Shown one piece after another: positions 14,995-24,663 of a stretch of DNA of 64,000 nucleotides (the first letter of the stretch is position 1; every line of letters starts with the position of its first letter). A program made the translations under genes and the position numbers. The notes beneath the pieces were generated by a model. It saw only the letters and a list, made by a program, of their open reading frames with translations. It did no database searches and was not told where the DNA came from. Origin of the DNA: an uncultured Eubacteriales bacterium. GTDB taxonomy: Bacteria; Bacillota; Clostridia; Oscillospirales; CAG-272. The stretch is from assembly GCA_934446365.1 (NCBI GenBank), contig CAKSDZ010000007.1, positions 1-64,000 of the forward strand, given 5' to 3'.

Positions 14995-16923
14995 ATGACG
15001 GTCATGAGCGCTCATGATATTCTCGTCGAATACGGCACGGATATCATTCTGCAAAAAATAAATTTTGCCCTGAACGAAGGGGACAGACTCGGCGTGGTGG
15101 GTGTCAACGGAGCCGGAAAATCCACGCTGCTTCGCATCATCGCGGGCAAGACGGAGCCCTCCGCCGGCGCCGTTTATATCGCCAAGGGCAAATCGGTCGC
15201 GATGCTCGAACAGAACGCCATGCTCGAAAGCGATAAAACGCTGTTCGAGGAAATGGCGGACGCCTTTTCCGAATGCCGCCGGATCGAAGCGCGGCTGGAT
15301 ACCCTTCATGCCGAAATCGAAGCCATGGCAGGTGCAGTCCATGACGAGAGCTATGAAAAAACAATCGCGGAATTTTCCTCGCTGACGGAGAAATTCCGGG
15401 AAATCGGCGGATATGAGTACAAATCCCGAATCCGCGCCATGCTGACGCGCTTCGGCTTTCCCGAGCCGGAGCAGAACAAGCGGATCGCGACGCTTTCCGG
15501 CGGAGAGCGCACAAGGCTCGCGCTGGTGCGGCTGCTGCTCATTGAACCGGATATTCTGATTTTGGACGAGCCGACCAATCATCTCGACACCGATACGCTC
15601 TACTGGCTCGAGGAGCATCTGCGCGCTTATCCGAAAACGCTGATTCTCGTTTCGCACGACCGGTATTTTCTCGACAGGACGGCGACGAAAATCCTCGATA
15701 TCGAGAACACAAAGGCCACGCTTTATACCGGAAATTACGAGCAGTTCGCCGCCAAAAAAGCGGAAGCCCGAAAATCGCTCGAAAAGCGCTACGAGCTCCA
15801 ACAAAAAGAGATCGCCCGCATCGAAGCGATTATCGCGCAGCAGCGTCATTTCGGGCAGGAGCGCAATTTCATCACAATCGCGAGCAAACGCAAGCAAATC
15901 GAACACATGGAAAAAATCGACGCGCCGGAAAACGCACCGAGCGGCATTCGGCTTGCATTTGCCGAAGCCGCGGAAAGCGGCAGCGACGTCATGGAAGCGG
16001 AGCATCTCGCCAAAGCCTATGGAGACCGTCAGATTTTCAACGATATCTCCTTTCTCGTCAAAAAACGGGACCGCGTGATCATCATGGGCCCGAACGGCTG
16101 CGGCAAGTCCACACTGCTCAAAATCCTCGGCGGCTTCTCCGAGCCGGACCGCGGCGTTTTGGAATACGGTGCGGGTGTCGTCGCCGGCTATTACGACCAG
16201 GAGCAGCAGACGCTCGACGACGCAAACACCGTGCTCGAGGAGGTCTGTCTGGCACATGAAAAGCTCACATTCACGCAGATCCGGACGGCGCTCGCAGGCT
16301 TTCTCTTCTTCGCGGAGGATATGGACAAAAAGGTTTCCGTCCTCTCCGGCGGCGAAAAAGCGAGGCTCATGCTCTGCAAAATGATTCTCTCCAAGGTCAA
16401 CCTGCTGATTCTCGACGAGCCGACCAATCACCTCGATATCGCCTCGCGCGAGGCGCTCGAGGATGCGCTGCTCGCCTTCGGCGGAACCATCATCGCCGTA
16501 TCGCACGACCGATATTTTATGAAAAAGCTCGCGACGCGCATTTTCGATATGACAAAGGGCTTCACCGATTACCGCGGCAGCTTCGACGAATATCTTGAAT
16601 TTAAAGAGAAGCAGGAAACCGCAGGATACGATAGCAAAACGGCAAAAGCGGAATCCGAAAACAAGGCAAAATATGTGGAGAGCAAGAAGCTTGCGGCCGA
16701 AATCCGCAAGGCTGAAAAGCGCATCGAGCGCGCGGAAGAGGAAATCGACGCGCTTGACAGAGAGCGAAAGGCGCTTGAAGCCGAAATGAATGACGAGGCC
16801 GCGACGGACTATGTGCGGCTTTCCGAAATCACAGTGCGGATAGAGGAAATCGGGAAACGGACGGACGAGCTGTTCCTCGACATGGAGAAAGCGGAAAAAT
16901 TCCTGTCGGAAAACAAATTCTGA
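14995..16923 (+). CDS. ABC-F family ATPase
   Basis: 642 residues from ATG 14995; the earlier in-frame ATG lies inside the promoter and is ruled out. Two soluble ATPase domains: Walker A GVNGAGKST and GPNGCGKST, signatures LSGGERTRLALVRLLL and LSGGEKARLMLCKMIL, Walker B ILILDEPTNHLD and LLILDEPTNHLD. There are no membrane segments. A linker of about 80 residues joins the domains, and a charged coiled coil closes the chain (from about residue 540). ABC-F proteins act on the ribosome, resolving stalled translation or protecting from antibiotics. The housekeeping context favours a translation role over resistance. Confidence 0.92.
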   Translation: MTVMSAHDILVEYGTDIILQKINFALNEGDRLGVVGVNGAGKSTLLRIIAGKTEPSAGAVYIAKGKSVAMLEQNAMLESDKTLFEEMADAFSECRRIEARLDTLHAEIEAMAGAVHDESYEKTIAEFSSLTEKFREIGGYEYKSRIRAMLTRFGFPEPEQNKRIATLSGGERTRLALVRLLLIEPDILILDEPTNHLDTDTLYWLEEHLRAYPKTLILVSHDRYFLDRTATKILDIENTKATLYTGNYEQFAAKKAEARKSLEKRYELQQKEIARIEAIIAQQRHFGQERNFITIASKRKQIEHMEKIDAPENAPSGIRLAFAEAAESGSDVMEAEHLAKAYGDRQIFNDISFLVKKRDRVIIMGPNGCGKSTLLKILGGFSEPDRGVLEYGAGVVAGYYDQEQQTLDDANTVLEEVCLAHEKLTFTQIRTALAGFLFFAEDMDKKVSVLSGGEKARLMLCKMILSKVNLLILDEPTNHLDIASREALEDALLAFGGTIIAVSHDRYFMKKLATRIFDMTKGFTDYRGSFDEYLEFKEKQETAGYDSKTAKAESENKAKYVESKKLAAEIRKAEKRIERAEEEIDALDRERKALEAEMNDEAATDYVRLSEITVRIEEIGKRTDELFLDMEKAEKFLSENKF

Positions 16924-16939
16924 CGGCAAGGACATGTAT

Positions 16940-18217
16940 ATGGAAAAACGAAAAATCGCCGTCGTGGGCGCCGGCGCCGCCGGCATGACCGCGGCCGGAC
17001 GCGCAGCCGGGCTTGGATGTGAGGTTACGCTCTTTGAGCGCAATTCCCTGCTCGGCAAAAAGCTCGGCATCACCGGCAAAGGGCGGTGCAACCTCACAAA
17101 TGACTGCACCCCCGACGAATTCATCAAAAATATAACGTCAAACGGGAAGTTTCTCTTCTCCGCCGTCAACCGTTTCACGCCTGCCGATACGATGATGTTT
17201 TTTGAATCGCTGGGCGTACCGCTCAAAACGGAGCGCGGCAGGCGGGTATTCCCCGTCTCCGACCGGGCGCTCGACGTTGTGCTCGCACTCAAACGGTACT
17301 GCACCGAAAACGGCTGCCGCATTGTCTGCGACCGCATCACGGGATTTCTCCAAAACGCGGACGGCACGCTTTCCGGCGTGCGCTCCGAATCCAAGAAATA
17401 CGACGGCTTCGATGCCGTGCTCCTTTGCACGGGCGGCCTCTCCTATCCCGGCACCGGCTCAACCGGAGACGGTTATCGGCTCGCCGCGTCCGTCGGACAC
17501 ACGATAACGCCCCCCGTCCCGTCGCTTGTAGGGCTGGAATCGGACGCACCGCTCTGTCCCGCCGCGCAGGGACTTTCCCTCAAAAACGCGGAAATCCGCG
17601 TGCTCGATACGGAAACGAACAAAATCATCTACCGCGATTTCGGAGAAATGCTCTTCTGCCACTTCGGCATAAGCGGTCCCGTAATCCTTTCCGCCTCGGC
17701 GCATATGCGTCCCATGAAAAGCGGAAAATATACCGTAATGATCGACCTCAAGCCCGCACTGGACAGAGAGACGCTCGACCGCAGGCTCCTCTCCGATTTT
17801 CAGAAATTCAAAAACAGAAATTTCGCAAATGCCTTCGACGACCTTCTGCCGTCGAAGCTGCGTGCGCCGTTCGTCTGCATTTGCGGCATTCCGCCCGAAA
17901 AGAAAATCAACGCCGTTACACACGAGGAACGTCGCAAGATTGCGGAGCTTTTGAAAGGGCTTCCGATTGAAATCACCGGCTTTCGTCCGATCTCGGAGGC
18001 AATCGTCACAAGCGGCGGCGTTACGGTATCGGAAATCGAACCGCAGACCATGCGCTCAAAGCTCTGTCCGAATCTGTATTTTGCGGGAGAGCTCATGGAT
18101 CTCGACGCCTATACCGGCGGCTTTAATCTGCAAATCGCATTTTCCACGGCTATGGCGGCGGCAAATGCCGCGGCTCGGCCGATATCGGACTGCATAAATA
18201 GGAAAGGAAACGAATAA
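16940..18217 (+). CDS. BaiN/HI0933-like NAD(P)/FAD-dependent oxidoreductase
   Basis: 425 residues from ATG 16940, eight bases from AAGGAC; an ATG at 16934 is too close to it. The FAD-binding Rossmann motif is VVGAGAAGMTAAGRA, followed by GKKLGITGKGRCNLTN, the hallmark of this family, and a C-terminal LDAYTGGFNLQIAFSTA. Family members are flavoproteins, some reported to act in bile-acid side reactions, but most have no known substrate. The gene directly precedes cmk, as is common in Clostridia. Confidence 0.88.
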   Translation: MEKRKIAVVGAGAAGMTAAGRAAGLGCEVTLFERNSLLGKKLGITGKGRCNLTNDCTPDEFIKNITSNGKFLFSAVNRFTPADTMMFFESLGVPLKTERGRRVFPVSDRALDVVLALKRYCTENGCRIVCDRITGFLQNADGTLSGVRSESKKYDGFDAVLLCTGGLSYPGTGSTGDGYRLAASVGHTITPPVPSLVGLESDAPLCPAAQGLSLKNAEIRVLDTETNKIIYRDFGEMLFCHFGISGPVILSASAHMRPMKSGKYTVMIDLKPALDRETLDRRLLSDFQKFKNRNFANAFDDLLPSKLRAPFVCICGIPPEKKINAVTHEERRKIAELLKGLPIEITGFRPISEAIVTSGGVTVSEIEPQTMRSKLCPNLYFAGELMDLDAYTGGFNLQIAFSTAMAAANAAARPISDCINRKGNE

Positions 18218-18221
18218 AATC

Positions 18222-18887
18222 ATGAATATCGCCATCGACGGCCCCTCCGGAGCCGGCAAAAGCACGCTGGCAAAGGCGCTCGCGGCAAGACTTGGATTCC
18301 TCTATACCGATACCGGCGCGCTCTACCGCACCATCGCCCTCGCGGTCAAGCGCCGCGGCCTCTCGCCCGACGACAAGGATTCGGTCGTGGCCTTGCTGCC
18401 CGACATCAAAATTTCCTTACAATACATCGACGGAGAACAAAAGCTCTATCTCGACGGCGAGGAGGTCGGCGGACTCATCCGCACCAATGAAATCTCCTCA
18501 TACGCCTCCAAGGTTTCCGCCATTCCCGAGGTGAGAGGCTTTCTGCTTGAGCTCCAGCGCGATATTGCGAGAAAAAACAACGTGATTATGGACGGGCGCG
18601 ATATCGGCACCGTCATTCTGCCGGATGCCGAGGTCAAATTCTTTGTGACCGTATCCGACGACGAGCGCGCACGCCGCCGTCACCGCGAGCTCTTGGCGCG
18701 CGGTGAGGTCATCACGCTTTCGGATGTGAAGCGCACCATGGCGGAGCGGGACCGCTGCGACAGCACGAGAAAAATCGCGCCCGCCGTACCGGCCGGGGAC
18801 GCCGTTTTTCTCGACAACACAGGAGATTTTGAAGAAACCGTCGAACGCGCGCTTTCCGTGATAAGGAGCAGGATGAAATATGAATAA
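18222..18887 (+). CDS. cmk: Cytidylate kinase
   Basis: 221 residues. P-loop DGPSGAGKST at the N-terminus, TGALYRTIAL, the MDGRDIGTVILPDA CMP-binding segment and the RRHREL lid are all present. It phosphorylates CMP and dCMP. It starts 4 bases after the flavoprotein stop behind AGGAAACG and overlaps plsC by 8 bases. Confidence 0.96.
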   Translation: MNIAIDGPSGAGKSTLAKALAARLGFLYTDTGALYRTIALAVKRRGLSPDDKDSVVALLPDIKISLQYIDGEQKLYLDGEEVGGLIRTNEISSYASKVSAIPEVRGFLLELQRDIARKNNVIMDGRDIGTVILPDAEVKFFVTVSDDERARRRHRELLARGEVITLSDVKRTMAERDRCDSTRKIAPAVPAGDAVFLDNTGDFEETVERALSVIRSRMKYE

Positions 18888-19518
18888 AGGCTATCGCTTT
18901 CTGCAAATCCTATTAAAGCCCTTCTATAAAATATTCTATCGCATGCGCGTCACGGGACTGGAAAACGAGCTTCCCGAGGGGCTCTGCATCATCTGCGCCA
19001 ATCACATCAGTATGCATGATATTTTCCTCATCGCCGTCAACCTAAAACGCCAGATTTTCTTCTTCGCCAAAAAAGAGCTTTTCAAAAATCCGCTGCTTGC
19101 AAAGTTCCTGCGCAGCTTCGGCACCATCTCCGTCAACCGCGGCACGGTCGATCTGCATTCGATCACCGCGACCATCGAGGTGCTGCGCTCCGGCGGATAC
19201 ATCGGGCTTTTCCCGCAGGGCACGAGGATGCCGGACAAGGAACCGTCCGCAGAGGATGTCAAAAGCGGCGTCGGACTCATCGCCTACCGCGCGAAAAGTA
19301 ACGTCCTGCCCGTTTATATCCAGACCAAAAACAACAGAATCCGCCTGTTCCGCCCCGTAACGGTCATCATCGGCAAGCCGATTTTATATGATGAGCTTGG
19401 CTTCGAGAAAGGCGGAATGGCGGAATACGACGCCGCTTCCAAGCGCATCTTCGAGAGAATACTGGAAATCGGAAAAGCGGCGGAAAACGGAGATCATCAT
19501 GAAAATCAAAACGGCTGA
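18880..19518 (+). CDS. plsC: 1-acyl-sn-glycerol-3-phosphate acyltransferase
   Basis: 212 residues. The catalytic NHxxxxD motif is NHISMHD, followed by the substrate-binding FPQGTR block. The N-terminal segment is hydrophobic and should associate with the membrane. It makes phosphatidic acid from lysophosphatidic acid. The ATG is inside the end of cmk behind AAGGAGCAGG, and its own end overlaps ispH by 20 bases, so translation is coupled along the run. Confidence 0.93.
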   Translation: MNKGYRFLQILLKPFYKIFYRMRVTGLENELPEGLCIICANHISMHDIFLIAVNLKRQIFFFAKKELFKNPLLAKFLRSFGTISVNRGTVDLHSITATIEVLRSGGYIGLFPQGTRMPDKEPSAEDVKSGVGLIAYRAKSNVLPVYIQTKNNRIRLFRPVTVIIGKPILYDELGFEKGGMAEYDAASKRIFERILEIGKAAENGDHHENQNG

Positions 19519-21502
19519 ATACGCCGGCTTCTGCTTCGGCGTAAAGCGTGCGGTCGACGCGGTATCTGAGCTTGTAGACTCGCGTCCGGACGCTAAAATC
19601 CATACGATCGGACAGCTGATTCACAATCCCGCCGTCACGAAAAAGCTCTCCGAAAAGGGCGTTGTCACCGTCAGAGAAAATGAGCTTGACCGTGTGCTCG
19701 CCGAAGCGCCTGCCCGCTCGGTCTTTGTCGTCCGGACGCACGGCGTCCCGCTTTCCATCAAAGAAAAGCTGGCGGCTTTCGTTCAGAAAAATCCCGAATC
19801 GGAAATTCTCGACATGACCTGCCCTTTTGTCGCAAAAATCTACAAAATCATGGACGACAACACAAACGACGACACTTTCACCGTTCTGCTCGGAGACAGC
19901 CGTCATCCCGAGGTTATCGGCATTTCCAGCCATATCAAAGGCAGCTACCGGGTATTCGCGGACTGCGGTGAGATCGAATCCGCCTATCATTGTGGAGAAT
20001 TACATGATTTTGAATCGAAAAGAACAATTTTAGCCTCACAGACAACACATAATTTAGCAGATTATCAAAAAACAAAAAAATTTCTCGAAAAGCTATATAC
20101 AAACGGATTATTTTTTGATACAATATGTAATGTTACGGAAACGCGGCAAATAGAAGTCGACGCGCTTTCAAGAGAATGCGACGGCATGCTTATCGTCGGC
20201 GGTGCGGAAAGTTCCAATACCAAAAAGCTTTTCGATATCAGCCGCGGCAACTGCCCCGAAACCTATCTTGTCGAATCGGCGGCCGATATTCCGTCAAGCA
20301 TAAAAACGATGACCGGCACCGTCGGCATCGCGGCCGGAGCGTCAACACCCGGCTACATAATTGAGGAGGTACAAAACACCATGAGCGAACAGGAAAATTT
20401 CGCACAGCTTCTTGAAGAATCTTTCAAAACTTTAAATACAGGAGACACCGTCCGCGGCATCGTTACTTCGGTTTCCGGAACCGAAGTCCACGTCGATATC
20501 GGCTCGAAAGTAACCGGCATCCTCACGCTGGAAAACGTGACGGAAGACCCGCAGGCAAAGCTGGAAGATATGTTCAAGGTCGGCGACGAGGTGGAAGCCA
20601 TCGCCGTGCGCGTCAGCGATATCGACGGAATCGCAACGCTTTCCAAAAAGAAAATCGACGCACACAACAACTGGTCCAAAATTCTCGAAGCCAAAGAAAC
20701 GGGAGCGGTTTTGGAGGGCAAGGTCACCGAAGCCGTCAAGGGCGGCGTAATCGTCTATGCCCTCTCGCAGAGGGTTTTCATCCCTGCATCTCAGACACCC
20801 GTGCCGAAAGACGGAGACCTTTCCACACTGGTCGGAACCAAACAGAGATTCAAAATCATCGACATCAAGGAAGAAAGACGCCGCGCAGTCGGCTCGATCC
20901 GCGTTGTCGCAAGAGAAGAAAGAAAGGCACAGCTCGAAAAATTCTGGTCGGAAATCGAAATCGGCAAGCATTATACGGGCAAGGTCAAGAGCCTGACCTC
21001 CTACGGCGCGTTCATCGATCTCGGCGGCATCGACGGAATGGTTCACAATTCGGAGCTTTCTTGGCTCAGAATCTCGAGCCCCAAGGATGTCGTTTCCGTC
21101 GGCGATACGCTTGAAGTCTTCGTCAAGGATTTCGACCGCGAGAAAAACAGAATCTCGCTCGGCTACAAGACAGAGGAAAACAACCCGTGGAAGCTCTTCA
21201 CGGACAAATATAACGTAGACGACGTGGTTCCCGTCACCATCGTATCGATGATGCCTTTCGGCGCGTTCGCGCAGATCATTCCCGGCGTAGACGGACTGAT
21301 CCACATTTCCCAAATCGCCGACCGCAAGCTGGCAAGTCCCTCCGAGGTGCTCACCAAGGGGCAGGTCGTCGATGCGAAGATCACCGACATCGATACGGAA
21401 AACTGCAAGGTCAGCCTCTCCATCCGTGCCCTTTTGAACAAAGACGCGGACGGCGTTTCCGAAGAGGATATCGCAGCCTACGAGGTCTCCGGCAACGAAT
21501 AA
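19499..21502 (+). CDS. ispH: IspH (HMBPP reductase) fused to ribosomal protein S1-like domains
   Basis: 667 residues from ATG 19499 (site ACGGAG). Residues 1 to about 285 are IspH: the three iron-sulfur cysteines lie in GFCFGVKRA, DMTCPFV and FDTICNVT, with the HGVP and SSNTKKL segments. It makes IPP and DMAPP in the MEP pathway. Residues from about 300 hold four S1 RNA-binding repeats (for example GDTVRGIVTSVSGTEVHVDIG and GKVKSLTSYGAFIDLGGIDG). The fusion is known in many Clostridia. A stretch of about 150 bases inside the IspH part (19990-20145) is far more AT-rich than its surroundings. Confidence 0.93.
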   Translation: MKIKTAEYAGFCFGVKRAVDAVSELVDSRPDAKIHTIGQLIHNPAVTKKLSEKGVVTVRENELDRVLAEAPARSVFVVRTHGVPLSIKEKLAAFVQKNPESEILDMTCPFVAKIYKIMDDNTNDDTFTVLLGDSRHPEVIGISSHIKGSYRVFADCGEIESAYHCGELHDFESKRTILASQTTHNLADYQKTKKFLEKLYTNGLFFDTICNVTETRQIEVDALSRECDGMLIVGGAESSNTKKLFDISRGNCPETYLVESAADIPSSIKTMTGTVGIAAGASTPGYIIEEVQNTMSEQENFAQLLEESFKTLNTGDTVRGIVTSVSGTEVHVDIGSKVTGILTLENVTEDPQAKLEDMFKVGDEVEAIAVRVSDIDGIATLSKKKIDAHNNWSKILEAKETGAVLEGKVTEAVKGGVIVYALSQRVFIPASQTPVPKDGDLSTLVGTKQRFKIIDIKEERRRAVGSIRVVAREERKAQLEKFWSEIEIGKHYTGKVKSLTSYGAFIDLGGIDGMVHNSELSWLRISSPKDVVSVGDTLEVFVKDFDREKNRISLGYKTEENNPWKLFTDKYNVDDVVPVTIVSMMPFGAFAQIIPGVDGLIHISQIADRKLASPSEVLTKGQVVDAKITDIDTENCKVSLSIRALLNKDADGVSEEDIAAYEVSGNE

Positions 21503-21513
21503 TATCAACTAAA

Positions 21514-21549
21514 AAAATAAAATGCCGCATCATGCGGCATTTTATTTTT
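21514..21549. terminator. Terminator after ispH-S1
   Basis: A 17-bp almost uninterrupted palindrome (21514-21530 against 21532-21548) with a GC-rich ATGCCGCAT centre and A/T flanks; it can act on both strands. Confidence 0.85.
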
Positions 21550-21560
21550 CTGCTTTTCAC

Positions 21561-21589
21561 TTGACATGAGCGCATCGATATGATAGACT
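21561..21589 (+). promoter_or_regulatory. Sigma-A promoter of the small lipoprotein
   Basis: TTGACA (21561-21566) and TAGACT (21584-21589) are 17 bases apart, 45 bases before the start codon. Confidence 0.75.
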
Positions 21590-21634
21590 GAAAGCAGCCA
21601 ATGAGCGCCATATTATTATCATTCGGAGGTTATT

Positions 21635-22132
21635 ATGAAACGCATTTCCAGCATTGCCCTTATCATCGTCCTCATGGCAGCACTTTTCCTCAGCGGATGC
21701 GCGCTGTTTGAAGCGTCGCCCAAAACATTTACCAAAGCCGGCATGAGCATCACCCTAACCGACCGGTTTACGGAGCGGGATTATGTCTCCTTCACAGCCG
21801 TATATGATTCTCAATATGTCGCGGTATTCGTCTTAAAAGAGGAATTTACCCTTTTTGAAGGCTCAGCCCTCGGAAAAAATTCTTCCCTTAACGATTATGC
21901 AAACGCCGTGATTCTCGCCAACGGCTTGGACGTCTCTCCCGTTACCGAAGATGGACTCACATTCTTTACTTACCAAAAGGAAAACAACGGCACCGACTGC
22001 ACGTATTTTGCAACCGTCCATAAGAGCGACGACGCTTTTTGGCTGATTCAATTTTCGGCAAAAACCGAACAGTACGAGTCGCAGAAAGACAACATTTTGA
22101 CTTACGCGAAATCCGTTTCATTTTCTTCTTGA
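21635..22132 (+). CDS. Small lipoprotein of unknown function
   Basis: 165 residues, start behind CGGAGG. A signal peptide ends in the lipobox LFLSGC. The mature part is a single alpha/beta domain of about 140 residues (KAGMSITLTDRF, then FTAVYDSQYVAVFVLKEEF, ending YAKSVSFSS), reminiscent of small PsbP-like lipoproteins found widely in Clostridia. No catalytic motif is seen. Single-gene unit with its own promoter and terminator. Confidence 0.75.
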   Translation: MKRISSIALIIVLMAALFLSGCALFEASPKTFTKAGMSITLTDRFTERDYVSFTAVYDSQYVAVFVLKEEFTLFEGSALGKNSSLNDYANAVILANGLDVSPVTEDGLTFFTYQKENNGTDCTYFATVHKSDDAFWLIQFSAKTEQYESQKDNILTYAKSVSFSS

Positions 22133-22153
22133 TTCAATCGGCATCGATTCAAT

Positions 22154-22197
22154 AAAGACGGCACCACCTTTACGAGGTGTGCCGTCTTTCTTTTTTT
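22154..22197. terminator. Terminator between the small lipoprotein and the GH3 gene
   Basis: AAAGACGGCACCACCT pairs with AGGTGTGCCGTCTTT around TTACG with one mismatch, followed by CTTTTTTT. It lies between convergent genes. Confidence 0.85.
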
Positions 22198-24319
22198 ATT
22201 TTACGACCTTCAAAATCGTTTTTTGCAGAGAATCAAGTCCTCCGCCGACCATGATTTCAAATTCGCCGGGCTCCACCACCGATTCTCCGTCGGCATCAAT
22301 GAGAGACAGGGACGACACCGGAAGTTCAAATTTTACGTCGACCGTCTCACCTGCGCGGACAAACACCTTGTCAAAGCCTTTCAGCACGCGCGTGGGCGTC
22401 AAAACAGAGCTGATGACATCGTTGACATAGAGCTCCACGACCTCCTTGCCGTCTCTGTTTCCGGTATTGGTGACCTCCACCGAAACCGTGATTACATCCT
22501 CCGGTGAAGCGACCTCCTGCGACAAGGTCAGATTCGCATATTCATAAGTCGTAAAGGAAAGGCCGTATCCGAAATCGTAAAGGCTTCCCTCCTCCACATC
22601 CATATATTTCCCGCCGTGCCAGCCGCTGTACTGATTATAATAACACGGAAGCTGCGCAGAAGAGCGCGGAAAAGAGATGGGCAGCTTCCCGCTCGGATTG
22701 AAGCGTCCGGCAATCAGCTCGGCCACACAGAGTCCGCCAAGGTCGCCGCTGTTGAACGATTCAATCACGGCATCCGAATGACGCGCGACCTCTCCAATGC
22801 AAAGAGGCTTTCCGTTCACAAGGACGGTGACCACGGGCTTCCCCGTCTCTTTCAGTCTCGCCACAAGCTCGTTTTGTCTGCCGGACAGTTCAAGATTTGC
22901 CCTGTCCTTGGCCTCGCCGTTCTGGCAAAGACAATCCCCGACGACCGCGATGATGACATCGGCATCCTGCGCCATCGACGCTGCCTCATCGATTGACTCG
23001 ACAGCGGAATCCATAATATCACAGCCCTTATGATAAACGACCTCCGACTCCGGAAATACCGTCCGGATTCCGCGAAGCACCGTGTAGACGTCACCCTTCG
23101 GCACCGCATCCGGCTTTGCGCTCGGATGACTGAAATAAGTCCAGTCGCCGTATTGGGCACGAATATCGTCCGCATTCGGGCCGACGACGGCGATTTTTTT
23201 CGGAGATGATTTCAAGGGCAGAATCCCGTTGTTTTCAAGGAGAACAAGGCTTTCCCGCGTCAGCTCGCGGTTGGCCTCGATATGCTCTGTGGAAGCGATC
23301 ACCGAGCGCGGCAGACGCTTGCGTTTTCCGTCGAAAAGGCCGAGTGAGAATTTTACCCGCAGAATTCTGCGCACCGCGTCGTCGATCTCCTCCATCGGGA
23401 TTTTACCCTCCTTCGCCTGACGGATCGCGGAATCGTAAAAATCATGCGACATCATGCTCATATCATTGCCTGCCGAAATGGCAAGCTGAACCGCCGCGTC
23501 ATAGCTTTCGGCGGCCTTTTGCTTGGTACGGAGCGCACCGACGTTGTACCAATCCGTCACGACGAACCCCTCAAAACCGAGCTCCTCCTTTAATACCTCG
23601 CGCAAAAGCCTCCGATGGGCGGTCATCGGCACACCGGAAATCGAGCCGTAGGCAGTCATAACGGTGGAAGCGCCGGCCTTTAACGCTTCCGTAAACGGCG
23701 GCAGAAAAACCTCGCGCAGCTTTCTCTCCGACACCTCGGTGTCATAGGCGTCACGACCGCCGGTCGCCTCGCCATAACCGATATAATGTTTGAGGCACGC
23801 TGCGACAAGACCATCCTTTTCATAGCCCTTGACGATGGCGGCGCCGAGCTTTCCCGTGAGAAACGGGTCTTCGCCGAACGTTTCGTCGACTCTTCCCCAT
23901 CTCGTGTCGCGTCCGAGACAAAGCACCGGAGAAAATACCCAATCGATTCCGTCCGCATTGACCTCGCGCGCCGTCACCTCACCCATTTTTTCAACAAGCC
24001 GAGGATTCCACGAGCAGGCCGCCGCAAGCTGTGACGGAAAAATCACCGCACCGTTTAAAAGCGAATGACCGTGAATCGCGTCTATTCCGAAAATCGGCGG
24101 AATCTTCATCCGCGTTTTGTCCGCATCGGCGCGAATTTCCTCCGTCTGCTCTCCCAGCACATGGAGAAAAGAACCTGCTCCGAGCTTCTGAAAACGTTCA
24201 AAAACCTCGGGACGGAAGGATTCGTAGCTGATCTGCTGCATTTGGCCGATTTTCTCCTCGACCGTCATCTGTGCGAGCATCTCCGTGATCCGGCGCTCGG
24301 TATTTTTATCTGTTTTCAT
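22196..24319 (-). CDS. Glycoside hydrolase family 3 beta-glucosidase
   Basis: 707 residues from ATG 24319 behind AAAGGCGGA; the ORF extends seven codons further upstream without a ribosome site. N-terminal (alpha/beta)8 barrel with the DAIHGHS motif and the nucleophile Asp256 in GFVVTDW; then the (alpha/beta)6 sandwich (KIAVVGPNADD) and a C-terminal fibronectin-III-like domain (VTNTGNRDGKEVVELYVND). There is no signal peptide, so it acts in the cytoplasm on imported oligosaccharides. Layout matches BglX-type enzymes; exact substrate cannot be read. No sugar transporter is adjacent. Confidence 0.92.
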   Translation of the reverse strand: MKTDKNTERRITEMLAQMTVEEKIGQMQQISYESFRPEVFERFQKLGAGSFLHVLGEQTEEIRADADKTRMKIPPIFGIDAIHGHSLLNGAVIFPSQLAAACSWNPRLVEKMGEVTAREVNADGIDWVFSPVLCLGRDTRWGRVDETFGEDPFLTGKLGAAIVKGYEKDGLVAACLKHYIGYGEATGGRDAYDTEVSERKLREVFLPPFTEALKAGASTVMTAYGSISGVPMTAHRRLLREVLKEELGFEGFVVTDWYNVGALRTKQKAAESYDAAVQLAISAGNDMSMMSHDFYDSAIRQAKEGKIPMEEIDDAVRRILRVKFSLGLFDGKRKRLPRSVIASTEHIEANRELTRESLVLLENNGILPLKSSPKKIAVVGPNADDIRAQYGDWTYFSHPSAKPDAVPKGDVYTVLRGIRTVFPESEVVYHKGCDIMDSAVESIDEAASMAQDADVIIAVVGDCLCQNGEAKDRANLELSGRQNELVARLKETGKPVVTVLVNGKPLCIGEVARHSDAVIESFNSGDLGGLCVAELIAGRFNPSGKLPISFPRSSAQLPCYYNQYSGWHGGKYMDVEEGSLYDFGYGLSFTTYEYANLTLSQEVASPEDVITVSVEVTNTGNRDGKEVVELYVNDVISSVLTPTRVLKGFDKVFVRAGETVDVKFELPVSSLSLIDADGESVVEPGEFEIMVGGGLDSLQKTILKVVK

Positions 24320-24344
24320 GTGTGATCCGCCTTTCATCATCGAT

Positions 24345-24597
24345 TGATCCGCCTTATTTTATCACATTCCGGCATGCTTTTCAATACCGAAAAAAGGGAA
24401 AAACATACAGCACCGAAAACAGTCTCGATATCGGCTCGGATTTATCCTCCACATGGGATGACATAACAGGCGATTGCTGCCGTATCGCTTTCTTCTCAAT
24501 ATAAATATATTTCTGTTAAATATGATATTACACTGATTTCCAATTTCAAAAATGCAAACGAATTTTTAAAAATTTGTGTTTTTTTCTAAAAAATCTA
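24345..24597. other. Gene-free stretch upstream of the dcw promoter
   Basis: No credible ORF. The left part should hold the promoter of the GH3 gene, but no clear pair of boxes was found. Bases 24490-24597 are strongly AT-rich, as expected just upstream of a strong promoter. Confidence 0.6.
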
Positions 24598-24626
24598 TTG
24601 CATTTTCCCTCTGATTCCTTTATAAT
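24598..24626 (+). promoter_or_regulatory. Sigma-A promoter of the dcw cluster
   Basis: TTGCAT (24598-24603) and TATAAT (24621-24626) are 17 bases apart, giving a leader of about 95 bases before mraZ. Confidence 0.85.
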
Positions 24627-24636
24627 GAAAGCATGA

Positions 24637-24660
24637 GTGGTTAATTGTGGTGAAAAGTGG
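24637..24660 (+). promoter_or_regulatory. Probable MraZ operator: three GTGG repeats at 10-base spacing
   Basis: GTGG occurs at 24637, 24647 and 24657, a strict one-helical-turn spacing just after the -10 box. MraZ is known to bind several G-rich direct repeats with a 10-base period upstream of its own gene. The match in place and spacing supports autoregulation of the cluster. Confidence 0.65.
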
Positions 24661-24663
24661 AGG

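Noticed and set aside
14971..17430. Minus-strand ORF of 819 codons opposite the ABC-F and flavoprotein genes
   Set aside because: It is antisense to two genes with complete motifs. Its composition is typical of a shadow frame, and it has no ribosome site or recognisable domain.
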